Source: Pseudolysinimonas sp051954455
GTDB taxonomy: Bacteria > Actinomycetota > Actinomycetes > Actinomycetales > Microbacteriaceae
Length of the DNA: 64,000 nt
NCBI RefSeq assembly: GCF_051954455.1
Contig: NZ_JBQCHS010000001.1
Span: forward strand, 50,692 to 114,691
Reading direction: 5' to 3'
Position numbers and translations under genes: made by a program. Shown piece by piece: positions 41,425 through 50,558 of the stretch; positions within the stretch are counted from its first letter, which is position 1, and the number at the start of each line of letters is the position of its first letter. Under the pieces are notes generated by a model, which was not told the origin of the DNA, did no database searches, and saw only the letters and a list, made by a program, of their open reading frames with translations.

Positions 41425-42696
41425 CTATTCGACCAGCGGGTCCGCGGCGTCGTCGACGACGATCACCGGCGCCGTCACCGGTCGCGGGATCGCGCGCCGC
41501 CGCACGATGACGACGGCGAACAGGGCCGCCGCGACCAGCAGGATCCCGACCGCGCCGGTCGCGACCGCGGCGCTCACGCCGATCGCGCCGGCGAGCACGC
41601 CCATGAGGATGCCGCTGCCGGCCTGGAAGCCGTTGGAGGTCATCCCGGCCGCCCCGACGAACCGGCCGCGCCGGTCGGCGGGTGCGGTGAGCTGCACGAT
41701 CGTCTGCGAGGTGGACGCGGTGATGAGGTTGCCCGCGCCCGCGACGACGAGGGCGACGACCGAGAGGGCGTAGCTGCGCGAGAGCGCGAAGACGAGGATC
41801 GCGACCGCGAACACGACCGCGGTGCCGATCGCGACGCGGGCGCTCGCCCGGATCCGTCCGACCGCCTCGAGGGTGATGCCGGAGACGACCGCCCCGGCCG
41901 CCATCGAGGAGATGAGGACCGCGTACCCGGCGCCGTCCGGCACGCCGAGCAGACCGCCGAATTCGGGCAGGAGCGGCATGAGCGCCGCCCCGATGAACAG
42001 GGCGACCCCGCCCTGCAGGATCATCACGACCAGGATCGACGGGTACCTCGGCACGTCGCGCAGCACCTGCACGATGTCGCTCCAATGCGCCGCGACCCGG
42101 CGCCCGGCGTCGCGCACGTGGCCGGTCATCGGCGTGATGAAGAGGTAGATCATGAACGGCAGGTACATGATCACGTTGAGGAAGATGCCGACCGTCGGCC
42201 CGACGGTCGTCAGCAGGAGAGCCCCGATCGCCGGCCCGACGAGCTGGCCGAGCGTCAGCCCCGTCGCCATCAGCCGCACGGCGCTCGGCACCCCCTCCGG
42301 CCCCACCATGTCATAGAGCATGAGCTGGTCGGGCGCCTTCCAGATGGCGCTCGCGAAGCCGTGCACGAGCAGCAGGATCACGCAATGCCACGGCTGCAGG
42401 GTGTGCGTCGCGAACAGCACGCCCCATCCGACCGACGCGGAGATGAAAAGAAGGCCCGACAGCTGCACGAGGCGCCGGCAGTCGAACCGGTCCGCGAGGG
42501 CGCCGAGCGGGATCGAGAAGAAGAGGTGCGGCAGCCAGTGTGTCAGCACCGCCAGCCCGGCGAGCAGGGGCGAGTGGAAGGTCTGCCACATCACCCAGTA
42601 GGTGATGGCGTGCTCGAGGTTGTCGCCGCCCATCATGAGCGAGCCGCCGATCCAATAGCCCTTGTACCAGGGGGCCCGCAGGGCGGCGAATCTCAC
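41425..42696 (-). CDS. MFS exporter (EntS-like, MFS_3 group)
   Basis: A 423-residue protein with twelve membrane segments. FSIPLGALADRFDCRRLVQLSG is the loop 2-3 signature; TAPADRRGRFVGA is in the C-terminal half. GTG 42696 has TAGGCT 6 bases upstream on the minus strand (leaderless). It diverges from a PadR regulator across 88 bases, so it may be a drug or metabolite exporter controlled by that regulator. Confidence 0.85.
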   Translation of the reverse strand: MRFAALRAPWYKGYWIGGSLMMGGDNLEHAITYWVMWQTFHSPLLAGLAVLTHWLPHLFFSIPLGALADRFDCRRLVQLSGLLFISASVGWGVLFATHTLQPWHCVILLLVHGFASAIWKAPDQLMLYDMVGPEGVPSAVRLMATGLTLGQLVGPAIGALLLTTVGPTVGIFLNVIMYLPFMIYLFITPMTGHVRDAGRRVAAHWSDIVQVLRDVPRYPSILVVMILQGGVALFIGAALMPLLPEFGGLLGVPDGAGYAVLISSMAAGAVVSGITLEAVGRIRASARVAIGTAVVFAVAILVFALSRSYALSVVALVVAGAGNLITASTSQTIVQLTAPADRRGRFVGAAGMTSNGFQAGSGILMGVLAGAIGVSAAVATGAVGILLVAAALFAVVIVRRRAIPRPVTAPVIVVDDAADPLVE

Positions 42697-42721
42697 CGGC
42701 CCAGCCTAGGACCGCGATCGA

Positions 42722-42751
42722 TTGACACTTCAACGATATATCGCTTACTAT
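42722..42751 (+). promoter_or_regulatory. padR promoter with operator palindrome in the spacer
   Basis: TTGACA (42722-42727), 18-base spacer, TACTAT (42746-42751). The palindrome CGATATATCG (42734-42743) occupies the spacer, in unusually AT-rich sequence for this genome. Position and sequence fit autorepression by PadR, with possible effect on the divergent exporter gene. Confidence 0.8.
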
Positions 42752-42784
42752 CGACAACAGGTTTTGACAGACGAAGGAGACACC

Positions 42785-43372
42785 ATGAAGAACCGACACT
42801 TCCCCCACGGATTCGACGCCCGCGCCCACCAGGGCCGCGGCTTCCCGGACCGGGAGGGCTTCGGCCCGTTCGGCCCCGGCATGTTCGGTCCCGGCATGCG
42901 CAACGAGTTCATGCGCGCCTGGGGCGGGCCACGTGCCCGCAAGGGCGACGTCCGGATCGCGATCCTCGCGCTCCTGAACGAGGCGCCCGCCAGCGGCTAC
43001 GGCCTCATCAAGGCGATCGCCGAGAAGACCGAGCACGCCTGGCGCCCCAGCCCCGGGTCCGTCTACCCGACGCTGCAGCAGCTCGTCGACGAGGGCCTCG
43101 TGACCCAGCCGGCGGGCCCGGGCAAGGGCGACTACGAGCTGACCGACGACGGCCGCGCCTACGTGACCGAGCACCAGCCCGAGATCGACGGGGTCTTCGC
43201 CCAGCAGCCCGCCGGGTTCGGCGGGGTCGACCGCGAGTTCATGCACTCGATCGGCCGTCTCTTCGACGCGGTCCGGCAGTTCCCCCGCTCGGCGACGCCC
43301 GAGCAGCGGAAGGCCGCCGCCGAGAAGATGGACGAGCTCCGGCGCGAGCTCTACCGGATCCTCGCCGACTGA
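42785..43372 (+). CDS. PadR-family transcriptional regulator
   Basis: A 195-residue regulator. Residues 1-50 are a Gly/Phe/Met-rich extension (GFGPFGPGMFGPGM), then the PadR winged helix: GDVRIAILALLNEAPASGYGLIKAIAEKT ... GSVYPTLQQLVDEGLV. The C-terminus is a dimerisation helix. AAGGAGACACC precedes the ATG at 42785. ATG at 42785 is preferred over upstream codons, which would fall in the promoter. Confidence 0.9.
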   Translation: MKNRHFPHGFDARAHQGRGFPDREGFGPFGPGMFGPGMRNEFMRAWGGPRARKGDVRIAILALLNEAPASGYGLIKAIAEKTEHAWRPSPGSVYPTLQQLVDEGLVTQPAGPGKGDYELTDDGRAYVTEHQPEIDGVFAQQPAGFGGVDREFMHSIGRLFDAVRQFPRSATPEQRKAAAEKMDELRRELYRILAD

Positions 43373-43387
43373 GGCGGGTGGGATCCC

Positions 43388-43416
43388 GGCCGGGGAGCGG
43401 AGGACGCTCCCCGGCC
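43388..43416 (+). terminator. Terminator hairpin after padR
   Basis: Perfect 12-bp stem GGCCGGGGAGCG / CGCTCCCCGGCC with a 5-base loop GAGGA, 15 bases after the padR stop. Confidence 0.8.
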
Positions 43417-43517
43417 TCCATCGTCCGCGGCGCTACCCGGGGACCGGTCCGCGTGCCGCTCGCGCGTTGGCTACTGTGGGGAAGTTCTCTCACGTCCACC
43501 CCTGAGGAGTTGTCCCC

Positions 43518-43901
43518 GTGGCATCGATGATCGAGTTCGTGCTGTCCGGTGACCAGGAGGCGGCCAAGAAGGTCGTGCTCGACGCGGCGACGTCGCAGGG
43601 GTTCACCCCCACCGCCCGCGACGCCTGGAATTTCGACATCGCGCGCGGCTCCAACGGCCTGTCGATCGCCTTCGGCGCGCTCGCCGGCAAGTCGTTCTAC
43701 ATGAAGTTCCAGATCGGCTTCTCGGTCGACGCCGAGGGCCGCGTCGTCGCCCGTCTCGCACGGGACGCGGCCGGCAGCGCGCTGCGCGGCGGAGCGATCG
43801 GCGCGGCGAAGGCGTCGAGCACGTTCCAGGAGGTCGCCGACGCGATCGGTGCCGCGGCGACCAGCGCGGGCATCTTCCTGGCGAACCGCACCGTCGGTTG
43901 A
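43518..43901 (+). CDS. Hypothetical protein
   Basis: A 127-residue protein with a beta-strand-rich N-terminus (MIEFVLSGDQEAAKKVVLDAATSQGF ... NFDIARGSNGLSIAFGALAG) and a Gly/Ala-rich C-terminal half. GTG 43518 has GAGGAG 8 bases upstream. No membrane segment is certain; RGGAIGAAKASS resembles small actinobacterial proteins of unknown role. Not assigned. Confidence 0.6.
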   Translation: MASMIEFVLSGDQEAAKKVVLDAATSQGFTPTARDAWNFDIARGSNGLSIAFGALAGKSFYMKFQIGFSVDAEGRVVARLARDAAGSALRGGAIGAAKASSTFQEVADAIGAAATSAGIFLANRTVG

Positions 43902-43944
43902 CCGCACCGTCGGCTGACCGCGCTCCGGCGGGCGGCGCTCCGAG

Positions 43945-44667
43945 CTATCCGAGCGCCGCGAGGAGGTGCCGGGCCGGGAGGCTCCGCAGTCGCCAGGGCG
44001 TGATCCGCGTCAGCGCGCGGAGGATGGCCCACGCCACCCGCGCGTCCCGCAGCGCGAAGCCGTAAGCCTCCGCGATGGGAGCCGGCAGCAGCGTCGGCGT
44101 GACCGCCCGCACGAGCGGCATCCCGGCGCGCATCCACCAGGGCGCGCGGCGGGGGTGTAGGAGGTCGCGGGCGATCGCGCGCGCGTCGTCGCCGACCTCG
44201 AGGGCCGCGACGGCATCCCGCCAGTACGCGTCGAATGCGGCACGGTCCGCCGGCCAGCGCTCGGCCGGCACCTGCAGGACGGTGCCCAGCATGGCGCTCG
44301 CCGCGAGGATCTCGCCGTCGAGCCCGGGAGGGAGCGGCCCCCGCAGCCGTTCCTGCACCGCTCGCCCGGTGGCGTACAGCGTCGCCGCGACCCAGAGCTG
44401 GTGCTCCGCGTCGCGGGCCCCGGGGACGCCGTCGTGCGCCCGGTCGGTGAGCGCGGCGACCCGGTCGCGCTGTCGCGCGTCGCCCGCGAGCGCGCCGTAG
44501 ACGAACGTCAGGGTGTGCCGCAGCCGTCGCATCGGATCGGTCGCGAACGCGCTGTGCCCGGCGACGCCGCGCGCGACCACCGGGTCGGCGACCTGCAGCA
44601 GGATCGCGGCCGCCCCGCCCGCGACGATCGCGCCGTCGCGCACGTACCGGTCGAGTGGGCGGTCCAC
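43945..44667 (-). CDS. Oxygenase MpaB family (DUF2236) protein
   Basis: A 240-residue protein, at the short end for the family. GGAAAILLQVADPVVARGVAGHS and DPMRRLRHTLTFVYGALAGD contain the conserved HxxF-like and RxxxT residues, and HQLWVAATLYATG the central His. Relatives include the latex-clearing protein Lcp and fungal MpaB and use heme b; the substrate of this clade is unknown. GTG 44667 start, gene faces sucC across 187 bases. Confidence 0.75.
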   Translation of the reverse strand: MDRPLDRYVRDGAIVAGGAAAILLQVADPVVARGVAGHSAFATDPMRRLRHTLTFVYGALAGDARQRDRVAALTDRAHDGVPGARDAEHQLWVAATLYATGRAVQERLRGPLPPGLDGEILAASAMLGTVLQVPAERWPADRAAFDAYWRDAVAALEVGDDARAIARDLLHPRRAPWWMRAGMPLVRAVTPTLLPAPIAEAYGFALRDARVAWAILRALTRITPWRLRSLPARHLLAALG

Positions 44668-44775
44668 CTCTCCAGGGTGTCACCGGCGCGAAGAACCCGG
44701 GAACTTTCCTGCGTGCCCGCCGTCGCCCCGCGAGCGGCCCCGCCGTGCCGGAGTACCATCGACTCCGGCCCGATT

Positions 44776-44809
44776 TATCTCGACATCGAACTATCTCGGT
44801 GTCGAGAGA
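44776..44809. promoter_or_regulatory. Two tandem palindrome-like operators before sucC
   Basis: TATCTCGACATCGAACTA (44776-44793) and TATCTCGGTGTCGAGAGA (44792-44809) share the pattern TATCT-Y-G-N-N-N-TC with the palindrome upstream of icd (58501-58518), matching it at 13 of 18 positions each. The two sites share two bases and are spaced 16 bases centre to centre. Confidence 0.55.
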
Positions 44810-44854
44810 CCGGGGCCGGACGACAACCCCTCACCCAGCCCAGGGAAGACACGC

Positions 44855-46018
44855 GTGGATCTCTTCGAATACCAGGCCCGTGATCTGTTCGAGAAGTACG
44901 GGGTCCCCGTGCTCGCCGGCATCACGGCTGACACTCCCGCCGAGGCGCGCGCCGCGGCCGAGAAGCTCGGCGGCGTGACCGTCGTGAAGGCGCAGGTGAA
45001 GGTCGGCGGCCGCGGCAAGGCCGGCGGCGTCAAGGTCGCGAAGACCCCGGAGGAGGCCGAGGCCCACGCCGCGGCGATCCTGGGCATGGACATCAAGGGC
45101 CACACCGTGCACCGCGTGATGATCGCGGCGGGCGCGGACATCGCGCAGGAGTACTACTTCTCGGTGCTGCTCGACCGGGCCAACCGCTCCTACCTCTCGC
45201 TGTCGAGCTACGAGGGCGGCATGGAGATCGAGCAGCTCGCCGAGGAGCGCCCGGACGCGCTCGCGCGGGTCGAGGTCGACCCGGAGCGGGGCCTCGACCT
45301 CGACAAGGCGAAGGAGATCGCGGTCGCCGCGAAGTTCCCGGCCGAGCTCGTCGACAAGGTCGCCCCGGTCTTCGTGAAGCTCTACGAGGTCTACACGGGC
45401 GAGGACGCGACGCTCGTCGAGGTCAACCCGCTCGTGCTGACCGGCGCCGGCGACGTCGTCGCCCTCGACGGCAAGGTGTCGCTCGACGACAACGCCGAGT
45501 TCCGGCACCCGGAGCACGAGGAGCTCGTCGACAAGAGCGCGGCCGACCCGCTCGAGGCGAAGGCCAAGGCGCTCGACCTCAACTACGTGAAGCTCGACGG
45601 CGAGATCGGCATCATCGGCAACGGCGCGGGGCTCGTCATGTCGACGCTCGACGTCGTCGCCTACGCGGGCGAGGAGCACGGCGGCGTGAAGCCGGCGAAC
45701 TTCCTCGACATCGGGGGCGGCGCCTCCGCCACCGTCATGGCGAACGGCCTCGACGTCATCCTCGGCGACCCGCAGGTGAAGAGCGTGTTCGTCAACGTCT
45801 TCGGCGGCATCACCTCCTGCGTGGCGGTCGCGGAGGGCATCGTCAAGGCGCTCGAGATCCTCGGCGACACGGCGACCAAGCCGCTCGTGGTGCGTCTCGA
45901 CGGCAACCAGGTCGAGGAGGGGCGCGCGATCCTCGCGGCCGCGGCCAACCCGCTCGTCACGCTCGCCACCACCATGGACGACGGCGCCGCCAAGGCCGCC
46001 GAGCTCGCTGCGAAGTAA
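44855..46018 (+). CDS. sucC: Succinate-CoA ligase beta subunit
   Basis: A 387-residue ATP-grasp subunit of the TCA-cycle enzyme. It starts VDLFEYQARDLFEKYGVPV; KAQVKVGGRGKAGGVK binds nucleotide, and LDIGGGASATVMANGL and VFVNVFGGITSC are the CoA ligase motifs. GTG 44855 after CAGGGAAGACAC. Followed by sucD after 14 bases. Confidence 0.96.
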   Translation: MDLFEYQARDLFEKYGVPVLAGITADTPAEARAAAEKLGGVTVVKAQVKVGGRGKAGGVKVAKTPEEAEAHAAAILGMDIKGHTVHRVMIAAGADIAQEYYFSVLLDRANRSYLSLSSYEGGMEIEQLAEERPDALARVEVDPERGLDLDKAKEIAVAAKFPAELVDKVAPVFVKLYEVYTGEDATLVEVNPLVLTGAGDVVALDGKVSLDDNAEFRHPEHEELVDKSAADPLEAKAKALDLNYVKLDGEIGIIGNGAGLVMSTLDVVAYAGEEHGGVKPANFLDIGGGASATVMANGLDVILGDPQVKSVFVNVFGGITSCVAVAEGIVKALEILGDTATKPLVVRLDGNQVEEGRAILAAAANPLVTLATTMDDGAAKAAELAAK

Positions 46019-46032
46019 GGACCGAAGAACCC

Positions 46033-46935
46033 ATGTCGATCTACCTGACCAAGGACTCCAAGGTCATCGTCCAGGGCATCACCGGCGGCGAGGGCACCAA
46101 GCACACCGCCCTCATGCTCAAGGCCGGCACCCAGGTCGTCGGCGGCGTCAACGCGCGCAAGGCCGGCACGACCGTCGAGCACACCGACAAGGACGGCAAC
46201 CCCGTCAGCCTCCCGGTCTTCGCGACCGTCGAGGAGGCCATGGAGAAGACGGGTGCCGACGTCTCGATCGCGTTCGTGCCGCCGGCCTTCGCGAAGGACG
46301 CGATGATCGAGGCGATCGACGCCGAGATCCCGCTCCTCGTCGTCATCACCGAGGGCATCCCCGTGCAGGACACGGCGGAGGCATGGGCCCACGCCAAGGC
46401 CAAGCGCGGCGTGACCCGCATCATCGGCCCGAACTGCCCCGGCATCATCACGCCCGGTGAGGCGCTCGTCGGCATCACCCCCGCGAACATCACCGGCACC
46501 GGGCCGATCGGCCTCGTGTCGAAGTCGGGCACGCTGACGTACCAGATGATGTACGAGCTCCGCGATCTCGGCTTCTCGACCGCCATCGGCATCGGTGGCG
46601 ACCCGGTCATCGGCACGACACACATCGACGCGCTCCGGGCGTTCCAGGACGACCCCGAGACCAAGGCGATCGTCATGATCGGCGAGATCGGCGGCGACGC
46701 CGAGGAGCGCGCGGCCGCGTTCATCCAGGAGTACGTGACGAAGCCCGTCGTCGGCTACGTCGCCGGGTTCACGGCGCCGGAGGGCAAGACGATGGGCCAC
46801 GCGGGCGCGATCGTCTCGTCGGGCGCCGGCACCGCGCAGGGCAAGAAGGAGGCCCTCGAGGCCGCCGGGGTCAAGGTCGGCAAGACGCCGTCGGAGACCG
46901 CCGCCCTGATGCGCGAGATCATCGCCGCGCTCTAA
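46033..46935 (+). CDS. sucD: Succinate-CoA ligase alpha subunit
   Basis: A 300-residue CoA-binding subunit. TGGEGTKHTALMLKAGTQVVGGV is the Rossmann part, NCPGIITPGE the CoA loop, and His in MGHAGAIVSSGAGTAQGK is the phosphorylated residue. AAGGACCGAAGAACCC precedes the ATG. Ends the sucCD operon at the terminator 46955-46989. Confidence 0.96.
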   Translation: MSIYLTKDSKVIVQGITGGEGTKHTALMLKAGTQVVGGVNARKAGTTVEHTDKDGNPVSLPVFATVEEAMEKTGADVSIAFVPPAFAKDAMIEAIDAEIPLLVVITEGIPVQDTAEAWAHAKAKRGVTRIIGPNCPGIITPGEALVGITPANITGTGPIGLVSKSGTLTYQMMYELRDLGFSTAIGIGGDPVIGTTHIDALRAFQDDPETKAIVMIGEIGGDAEERAAAFIQEYVTKPVVGYVAGFTAPEGKTMGHAGAIVSSGAGTAQGKKEALEAAGVKVGKTPSETAALMREIIAAL

Positions 46936-46954
46936 GCGTCGGCAGCACCGGCCT

Positions 46955-46989
46955 CGGGCCGCGGGGGACCGTCCGTCCGCCGCGGCCCG
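46955..46989 (+). terminator. sucCD terminator
   Basis: 10-bp perfect stem CGGGCCGCGG / CCGCGGCCCG (11 with a flanking T-A pair) around a 15-base loop, 19 bases after the sucD stop. Confidence 0.75.
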
Positions 46990-47011
46990 ATCCGCCATTA
47001 GCGTGGACCGC

Positions 47012-48583
47012 ATGCGCCGCTCGTCCGCCCGCCGCCTGGTCTCGCTCGCCGCCGCGGCGGCTGCGGTCTCGACCCTCCTCGCCGGCTGCTTCCTCGTTCC
47101 GCACCCGCAGCCGAGGCCCGGTTCCACCTCGCAGGTGACGACTCACACCGACGAGAAGGTGCCGGCCGACCTGACGCGCTTCTACACGCAGAGCCTCACC
47201 TGGCGCGCGATCGGCGAACGACTCGACGCCGCCACGGTCCGGGTTCCCCTCGACTGGTCGAAGCCGACCGGGACGACCATCGAGCTCGCCATGTCGCGGC
47301 ACCGCGCGAGCGGCCAGCGCCTGGGATCGCTCCTCATCAACCCCGGCGGGCCCGGCGGCTCCGGCTACGACTTCGTCGCCCAGTCGGCCGACTACGTGGT
47401 GACGCCGACCGTGCTCGCCCGGTACGACGTCATCGGATTCGACCCCCGCGGCGTCGGCCGCTCCACACCGGTCGTCTGCTACACCGACCCGAAGAAGCAG
47501 GACCAGCTGCTCTACGGCACCTACGACGCGCCCTACGGGTCCGCCGGCTGGGCCGCGGAGCTGAACGCCCGCGAGAAGGAGTGGGTGGCGGCCTGCGAGA
47601 AGAACACCGGACCGCTGCTCGGCCACCTCGACGCCGCGAGCGTCGCCCGCGACATGGACGTCATCCGCGCCGTCCTCGGCGACCGCAAGATGCACTACCT
47701 CGGCTACTCGTACGGCACCTACCTCGGCACGATGTACGCACAGCTGTTCCCGACCAAGGTCGGGCGGATGGTGCTCGACGGCGCGATCGACCCGCTCGTC
47801 CCGCAGCTCGACGCGCTGGCGACCCAGATGGCGGGGTTCGACAGCGCCCTGAAGGCGTATCTGACGAACTGCCTCGCGTCGAGCGGCTGCCCGTTCTCGG
47901 GCACCCCCGACCAGGCCATGGCGCAGGTGCGCCACGTGCTCGACACGGTCGACGCGCAGCACCTGACCGGCTCCGACGGGCGCACGCTCGACTCCGCGAC
48001 GCTCGGCACGGCGATCAGCGAGACCCTGTACTCGGAGAGCAGCTGGCCGAGCCTCACCAAGATGTTCAGCTCGCTGCGGACAGGCGACGCCGATCGCGTG
48101 TTCGCCGAGGCCGACCAGTACAACAACCGCAATGCCGACGGCACGTACACGGGTAACAGCACCGAGATCTACACGGCGGTGACGTGCGACGAGTCCGACA
48201 TCGCGACCGACGGGGTCGACGTGTTCGGCGACCTGGCGAAGCTCGACGCGGCCGCGCCGACGCTCGGCAGGTACTTCGCCTACGACGACACCGCGGTGCT
48301 CGAGGCGGCGTGCGACAACTGGCCGGTGAAGCCGGCGAAGCTGCCGACCGTTTTCGACGCGCCGGGGGCTCCGCCGATCGTCGTCATCGGCACGACGAAC
48401 GACCCCGCGACGCCGTACCAGCAGTCGGTGTCGCTCGCGAAGCAGCTCTCGAGCGGGTTCCTGCTCACCCATCACGGCGAGGGTCACACGGTGTACGCCC
48501 AGGGCGACGGGTGCGTCGACAACACGGTCGACGACTACCTGATCCAGGGGACGCTGCCGGCGTCGGATCCCGACTGCCACTGA
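47012..48583 (+). CDS. Secreted lipoprotein alpha/beta-hydrolase, TAP-like peptidase
   Basis: A 523-residue protein. A signal peptide with lipobox LLAGC (Cys26) precedes an alpha/beta-hydrolase fold. LLINPGGPGGSGYDFV is the oxyanion region; the nucleophile is Ser233 in GYSYGTYLG; the C-terminal TAP-like domain ends HHGEGHTVYAQGDGCVDNTVDDYL with the catalytic His. Similar to tripeptidyl aminopeptidases of Streptomyces. ATG 47012 has TAGCGT 7 bases upstream (leaderless). Probably takes peptides or esters outside the membrane. Confidence 0.88.
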   Translation: MRRSSARRLVSLAAAAAAVSTLLAGCFLVPHPQPRPGSTSQVTTHTDEKVPADLTRFYTQSLTWRAIGERLDAATVRVPLDWSKPTGTTIELAMSRHRASGQRLGSLLINPGGPGGSGYDFVAQSADYVVTPTVLARYDVIGFDPRGVGRSTPVVCYTDPKKQDQLLYGTYDAPYGSAGWAAELNAREKEWVAACEKNTGPLLGHLDAASVARDMDVIRAVLGDRKMHYLGYSYGTYLGTMYAQLFPTKVGRMVLDGAIDPLVPQLDALATQMAGFDSALKAYLTNCLASSGCPFSGTPDQAMAQVRHVLDTVDAQHLTGSDGRTLDSATLGTAISETLYSESSWPSLTKMFSSLRTGDADRVFAEADQYNNRNADGTYTGNSTEIYTAVTCDESDIATDGVDVFGDLAKLDAAAPTLGRYFAYDDTAVLEAACDNWPVKPAKLPTVFDAPGAPPIVVIGTTNDPATPYQQSVSLAKQLSSGFLLTHHGEGHTVYAQGDGCVDNTVDDYLIQGTLPASDPDCH

Positions 48584-48593
48584 GCCGGTCGGG

Positions 48594-48630
48594 GGGTCTC
48601 GATACGCCGCTGCGCGGCTACTCGACCCGC
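48594..48630. repeat. Palindromic repeat, second family, unit A
   Basis: Unit of 37 bases beginning GGGTCTCGATACGCCGC and ending GCGGCTACTCGACCCGC; the ends are nearly complementary. Repeated in the same orientation at 48641-48674 and in inverted or related form at 56327-56362 and 56380-56419. Confidence 0.85.
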
Positions 48631-48640
48631 GTGCGGGGAG

Positions 48641-48674
48641 GTTTCGATACGCCGCTGCGCGGCTACTCAACCCG
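48641..48674. repeat. Palindromic repeat, second family, unit B
   Basis: Copy of unit A with two coupled changes: GGTTTCGATA...CTACTCAACC instead of GGTCTCGATA...CTACTCGACC, so the terminal pairing is kept. TCAACC (48667-48672) falls 17 bases before the TAGGGT -10 of the next gene. Confidence 0.85.
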
Positions 48675-48701
48675 CTCGCGGGGGCGGGTTAGGGTCGCGG
48701 G

Positions 48702-49916
48702 GTGACCCGACGCCTCACCGTGCTGTTCTCGGCACTGGAGGCGATCGTCGCGATCGCGATCGGGGTCGCGATCCCGCTCGTCCCGCTCACCCTGCTGTGG
48801 GCGATCCAGTTCGGGTTTGCGCCGGCGTACGCCGGATTCTGGCGCGCGGCCGTCGACGTGTGGCTGCTGGGGCACGGAGTCGACGTCCGCTTCCAGTTGG
48901 ACGCGACCACCGCGGCGTCGCTCGGTCTCGCCGGCGCCGACCAGCCGGTGGTGGTGACGATCGCGCTGCTCGGGTTCGCGCTGCTGACCGCGCTGCTCGG
49001 CGCGCGCGCGGGCGGCCGGATCGCGGAGACCGGGCACGTGCTGCTCGGTTCGGTCGCGCTCGTGGTGACCGCGTTCGTCGTCTCGACCGGCGTCACGCTC
49101 AGCGCGCTGCACGTCGACGCGCGCCCGTCGATCTGGCAGGGGGCTCTCCTGCCGACCCTGACGCTCGCCGTCGGCGCGGGCATCGGGCTCCTCGCCGCCC
49201 TGCGCCCTGCGCTCCTGCCCGCGGCCGGTGCGCTCGTCCGTGCCGCGATCGGCGGGGCGCTCCGCACCGGGGCCGCGGCCGTCGCGCTCCTGCTCGGCGT
49301 CTCCGCGATCACGGTCGCGCTCCTCGTGATCGGCCACTACGGCCAGCTCATCCGCCTGTACGAGGCGCTCCACACGGGCGTCGTCGGTGGCCTGGCGCTG
49401 ACCCTCGGGCAGCTCGCGCTGCTCCCGGACGTCGTCATCTGGGCGGCGAGCTGGTTCACCGGCTCCGGCTTCGCGCTCGGCGCCGGCTCGCACGTCTCGC
49501 CGCTCGGGACCGCCGTCGGCCCCGTCCCCGCCATCCCGCTCCTCGGCGCCATCCCGACCGGCGACCTGGCGTTCGGCTTCGCGGGGCTCATCGTGCCCGT
49601 CGTCGCCGGATTTCTCGCCGGCGCGGCCGCCCGCCCCGCCCTCGACCGGGCGCTCGCCGACCGGGAGGGTTCGCGCTGGCCCGCGCTCCTCGCCACCGGC
49701 CTGGGCGGCGGCGTGGTCGGCGGGCTGCTGATGGGGCTGCTCGCGTGGGCCGCCGCCGGGTCCGCGGGCCCGGGGCGGCTCGTGCAGGTCGGCCCCGATC
49801 CCCTCGCTGTCGGCCTCACGAGCGCCGCCGAGATCGGGGTCGCCGCGCTCATCGGCGTGGCGACGTCGATCCGACTGCCCGGGCGTCTCGCGCGCGGGAT
49901 GCGCGGCGATCAGTAA
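48702..49916 (+). CDS. perM: PerM-like cell division membrane protein (DUF6350)
   Basis: A 404-residue protein with about ten membrane segments. It begins TVLFSALEAIVAIAIGVAIPLVPLTLLWAIQF and includes the family motif PDVVIWAASWFTGSGFALGAGSHVSPLGT. Directly upstream of purN and purH, the same order as mycobacterial perM (Rv0955)-purN-purH. PerM helps stabilise the divisome protein FtsB in mycobacteria; role here inferred. GTG 48702 has TAGGGT 6 bases upstream. Confidence 0.85.
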   Translation: MTRRLTVLFSALEAIVAIAIGVAIPLVPLTLLWAIQFGFAPAYAGFWRAAVDVWLLGHGVDVRFQLDATTAASLGLAGADQPVVVTIALLGFALLTALLGARAGGRIAETGHVLLGSVALVVTAFVVSTGVTLSALHVDARPSIWQGALLPTLTLAVGAGIGLLAALRPALLPAAGALVRAAIGGALRTGAAAVALLLGVSAITVALLVIGHYGQLIRLYEALHTGVVGGLALTLGQLALLPDVVIWAASWFTGSGFALGAGSHVSPLGTAVGPVPAIPLLGAIPTGDLAFGFAGLIVPVVAGFLAGAAARPALDRALADREGSRWPALLATGLGGGVVGGLLMGLLAWAAAGSAGPGRLVQVGPDPLAVGLTSAAEIGVAALIGVATSIRLPGRLARGMRGDQ

Positions 49917-49925
49917 TCTGATCGG

Positions 49926-50513
49926 ATGCTGCGGCTCGTCGTCCTGATCTCCGGCGGCGGATCGAACCTCCGGGCGCTCCTCGAGGCGTCGGAGGATGCG
50001 GAGTTCCCGGCCCGGGTGGTCGCGATCGGCGCCGACCGCGACGCGGACGGGCTTGCGCACGCGGAGGAGTTCGGCATCCCGTCGTTCGTCGTCCCGTTCG
50101 GGGCGTACCCGACCCGCGAGGCGTGGGGGGAGGCGCTGGTCGAGCAGATCCGGCAGTGGGAGGCCGACCTCGTCATCCTCTCCGGCTTCATGCGCCTCCT
50201 GCCGCCGACCGCCGTGCACGCCCTCGCGCCGAACCTGCTGAACACGCATCCCGCGTACCTGCCCGAGTTCCCGGGGGCCCACGCCGTGCGCGACGCCCTC
50301 GCCGAGGGGGCGACGCAGACGGGAGCGAGCGTGATCGTCGTCGACGACGGCGTCGACAGCGGACCGATCGTCGTGCAGGAGCGCGTGCCGATCCACCCGG
50401 GCGACTCGGAGGCCGCGGTCCACGACCGCATCAAGCTCGTCGAGCGCCGCCTCCTCGTCGAGACCGTCCTCGGCATCGCGAACGGCGACATCGACCTCCG
50501 CGACCTCGCCTGA
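49926..50513 (+). CDS. purN: Phosphoribosylglycinamide formyltransferase
   Basis: A 195-residue 10-formyl-THF-dependent GAR transformylase. LRLVVLISGGGSNLRALLEA is the phosphate loop, and NTHPAYLPEFPGAHAVRDALAEG and VDDGVDSGPIV carry the catalytic Asn/His/Asp set (NxHPAxLP and D). ATG 49926 has TAATCT 6 bases upstream (leaderless), just after the perM stop. Confidence 0.96.
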   Translation: MLRLVVLISGGGSNLRALLEASEDAEFPARVVAIGADRDADGLAHAEEFGIPSFVVPFGAYPTREAWGEALVEQIRQWEADLVILSGFMRLLPPTAVHALAPNLLNTHPAYLPEFPGAHAVRDALAEGATQTGASVIVVDDGVDSGPIVVQERVPIHPGDSEAAVHDRIKLVERRLLVETVLGIANGDIDLRDLA

Positions 50514-50558
50514 CCCGGCCGACCGCCTCCGCATCTCCTCGCCCCCGTCCGGCGCCGC

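Noticed and set aside
37592..42085. Minus-strand open frame of ~1500 codons
   Set aside because: It runs antisense to GDPD, the AbiEi gene and uvrD; high GC leaves few stop codons. It is Arg/Ala/Gly-rich without any domain and shares an end with real genes in other frames.
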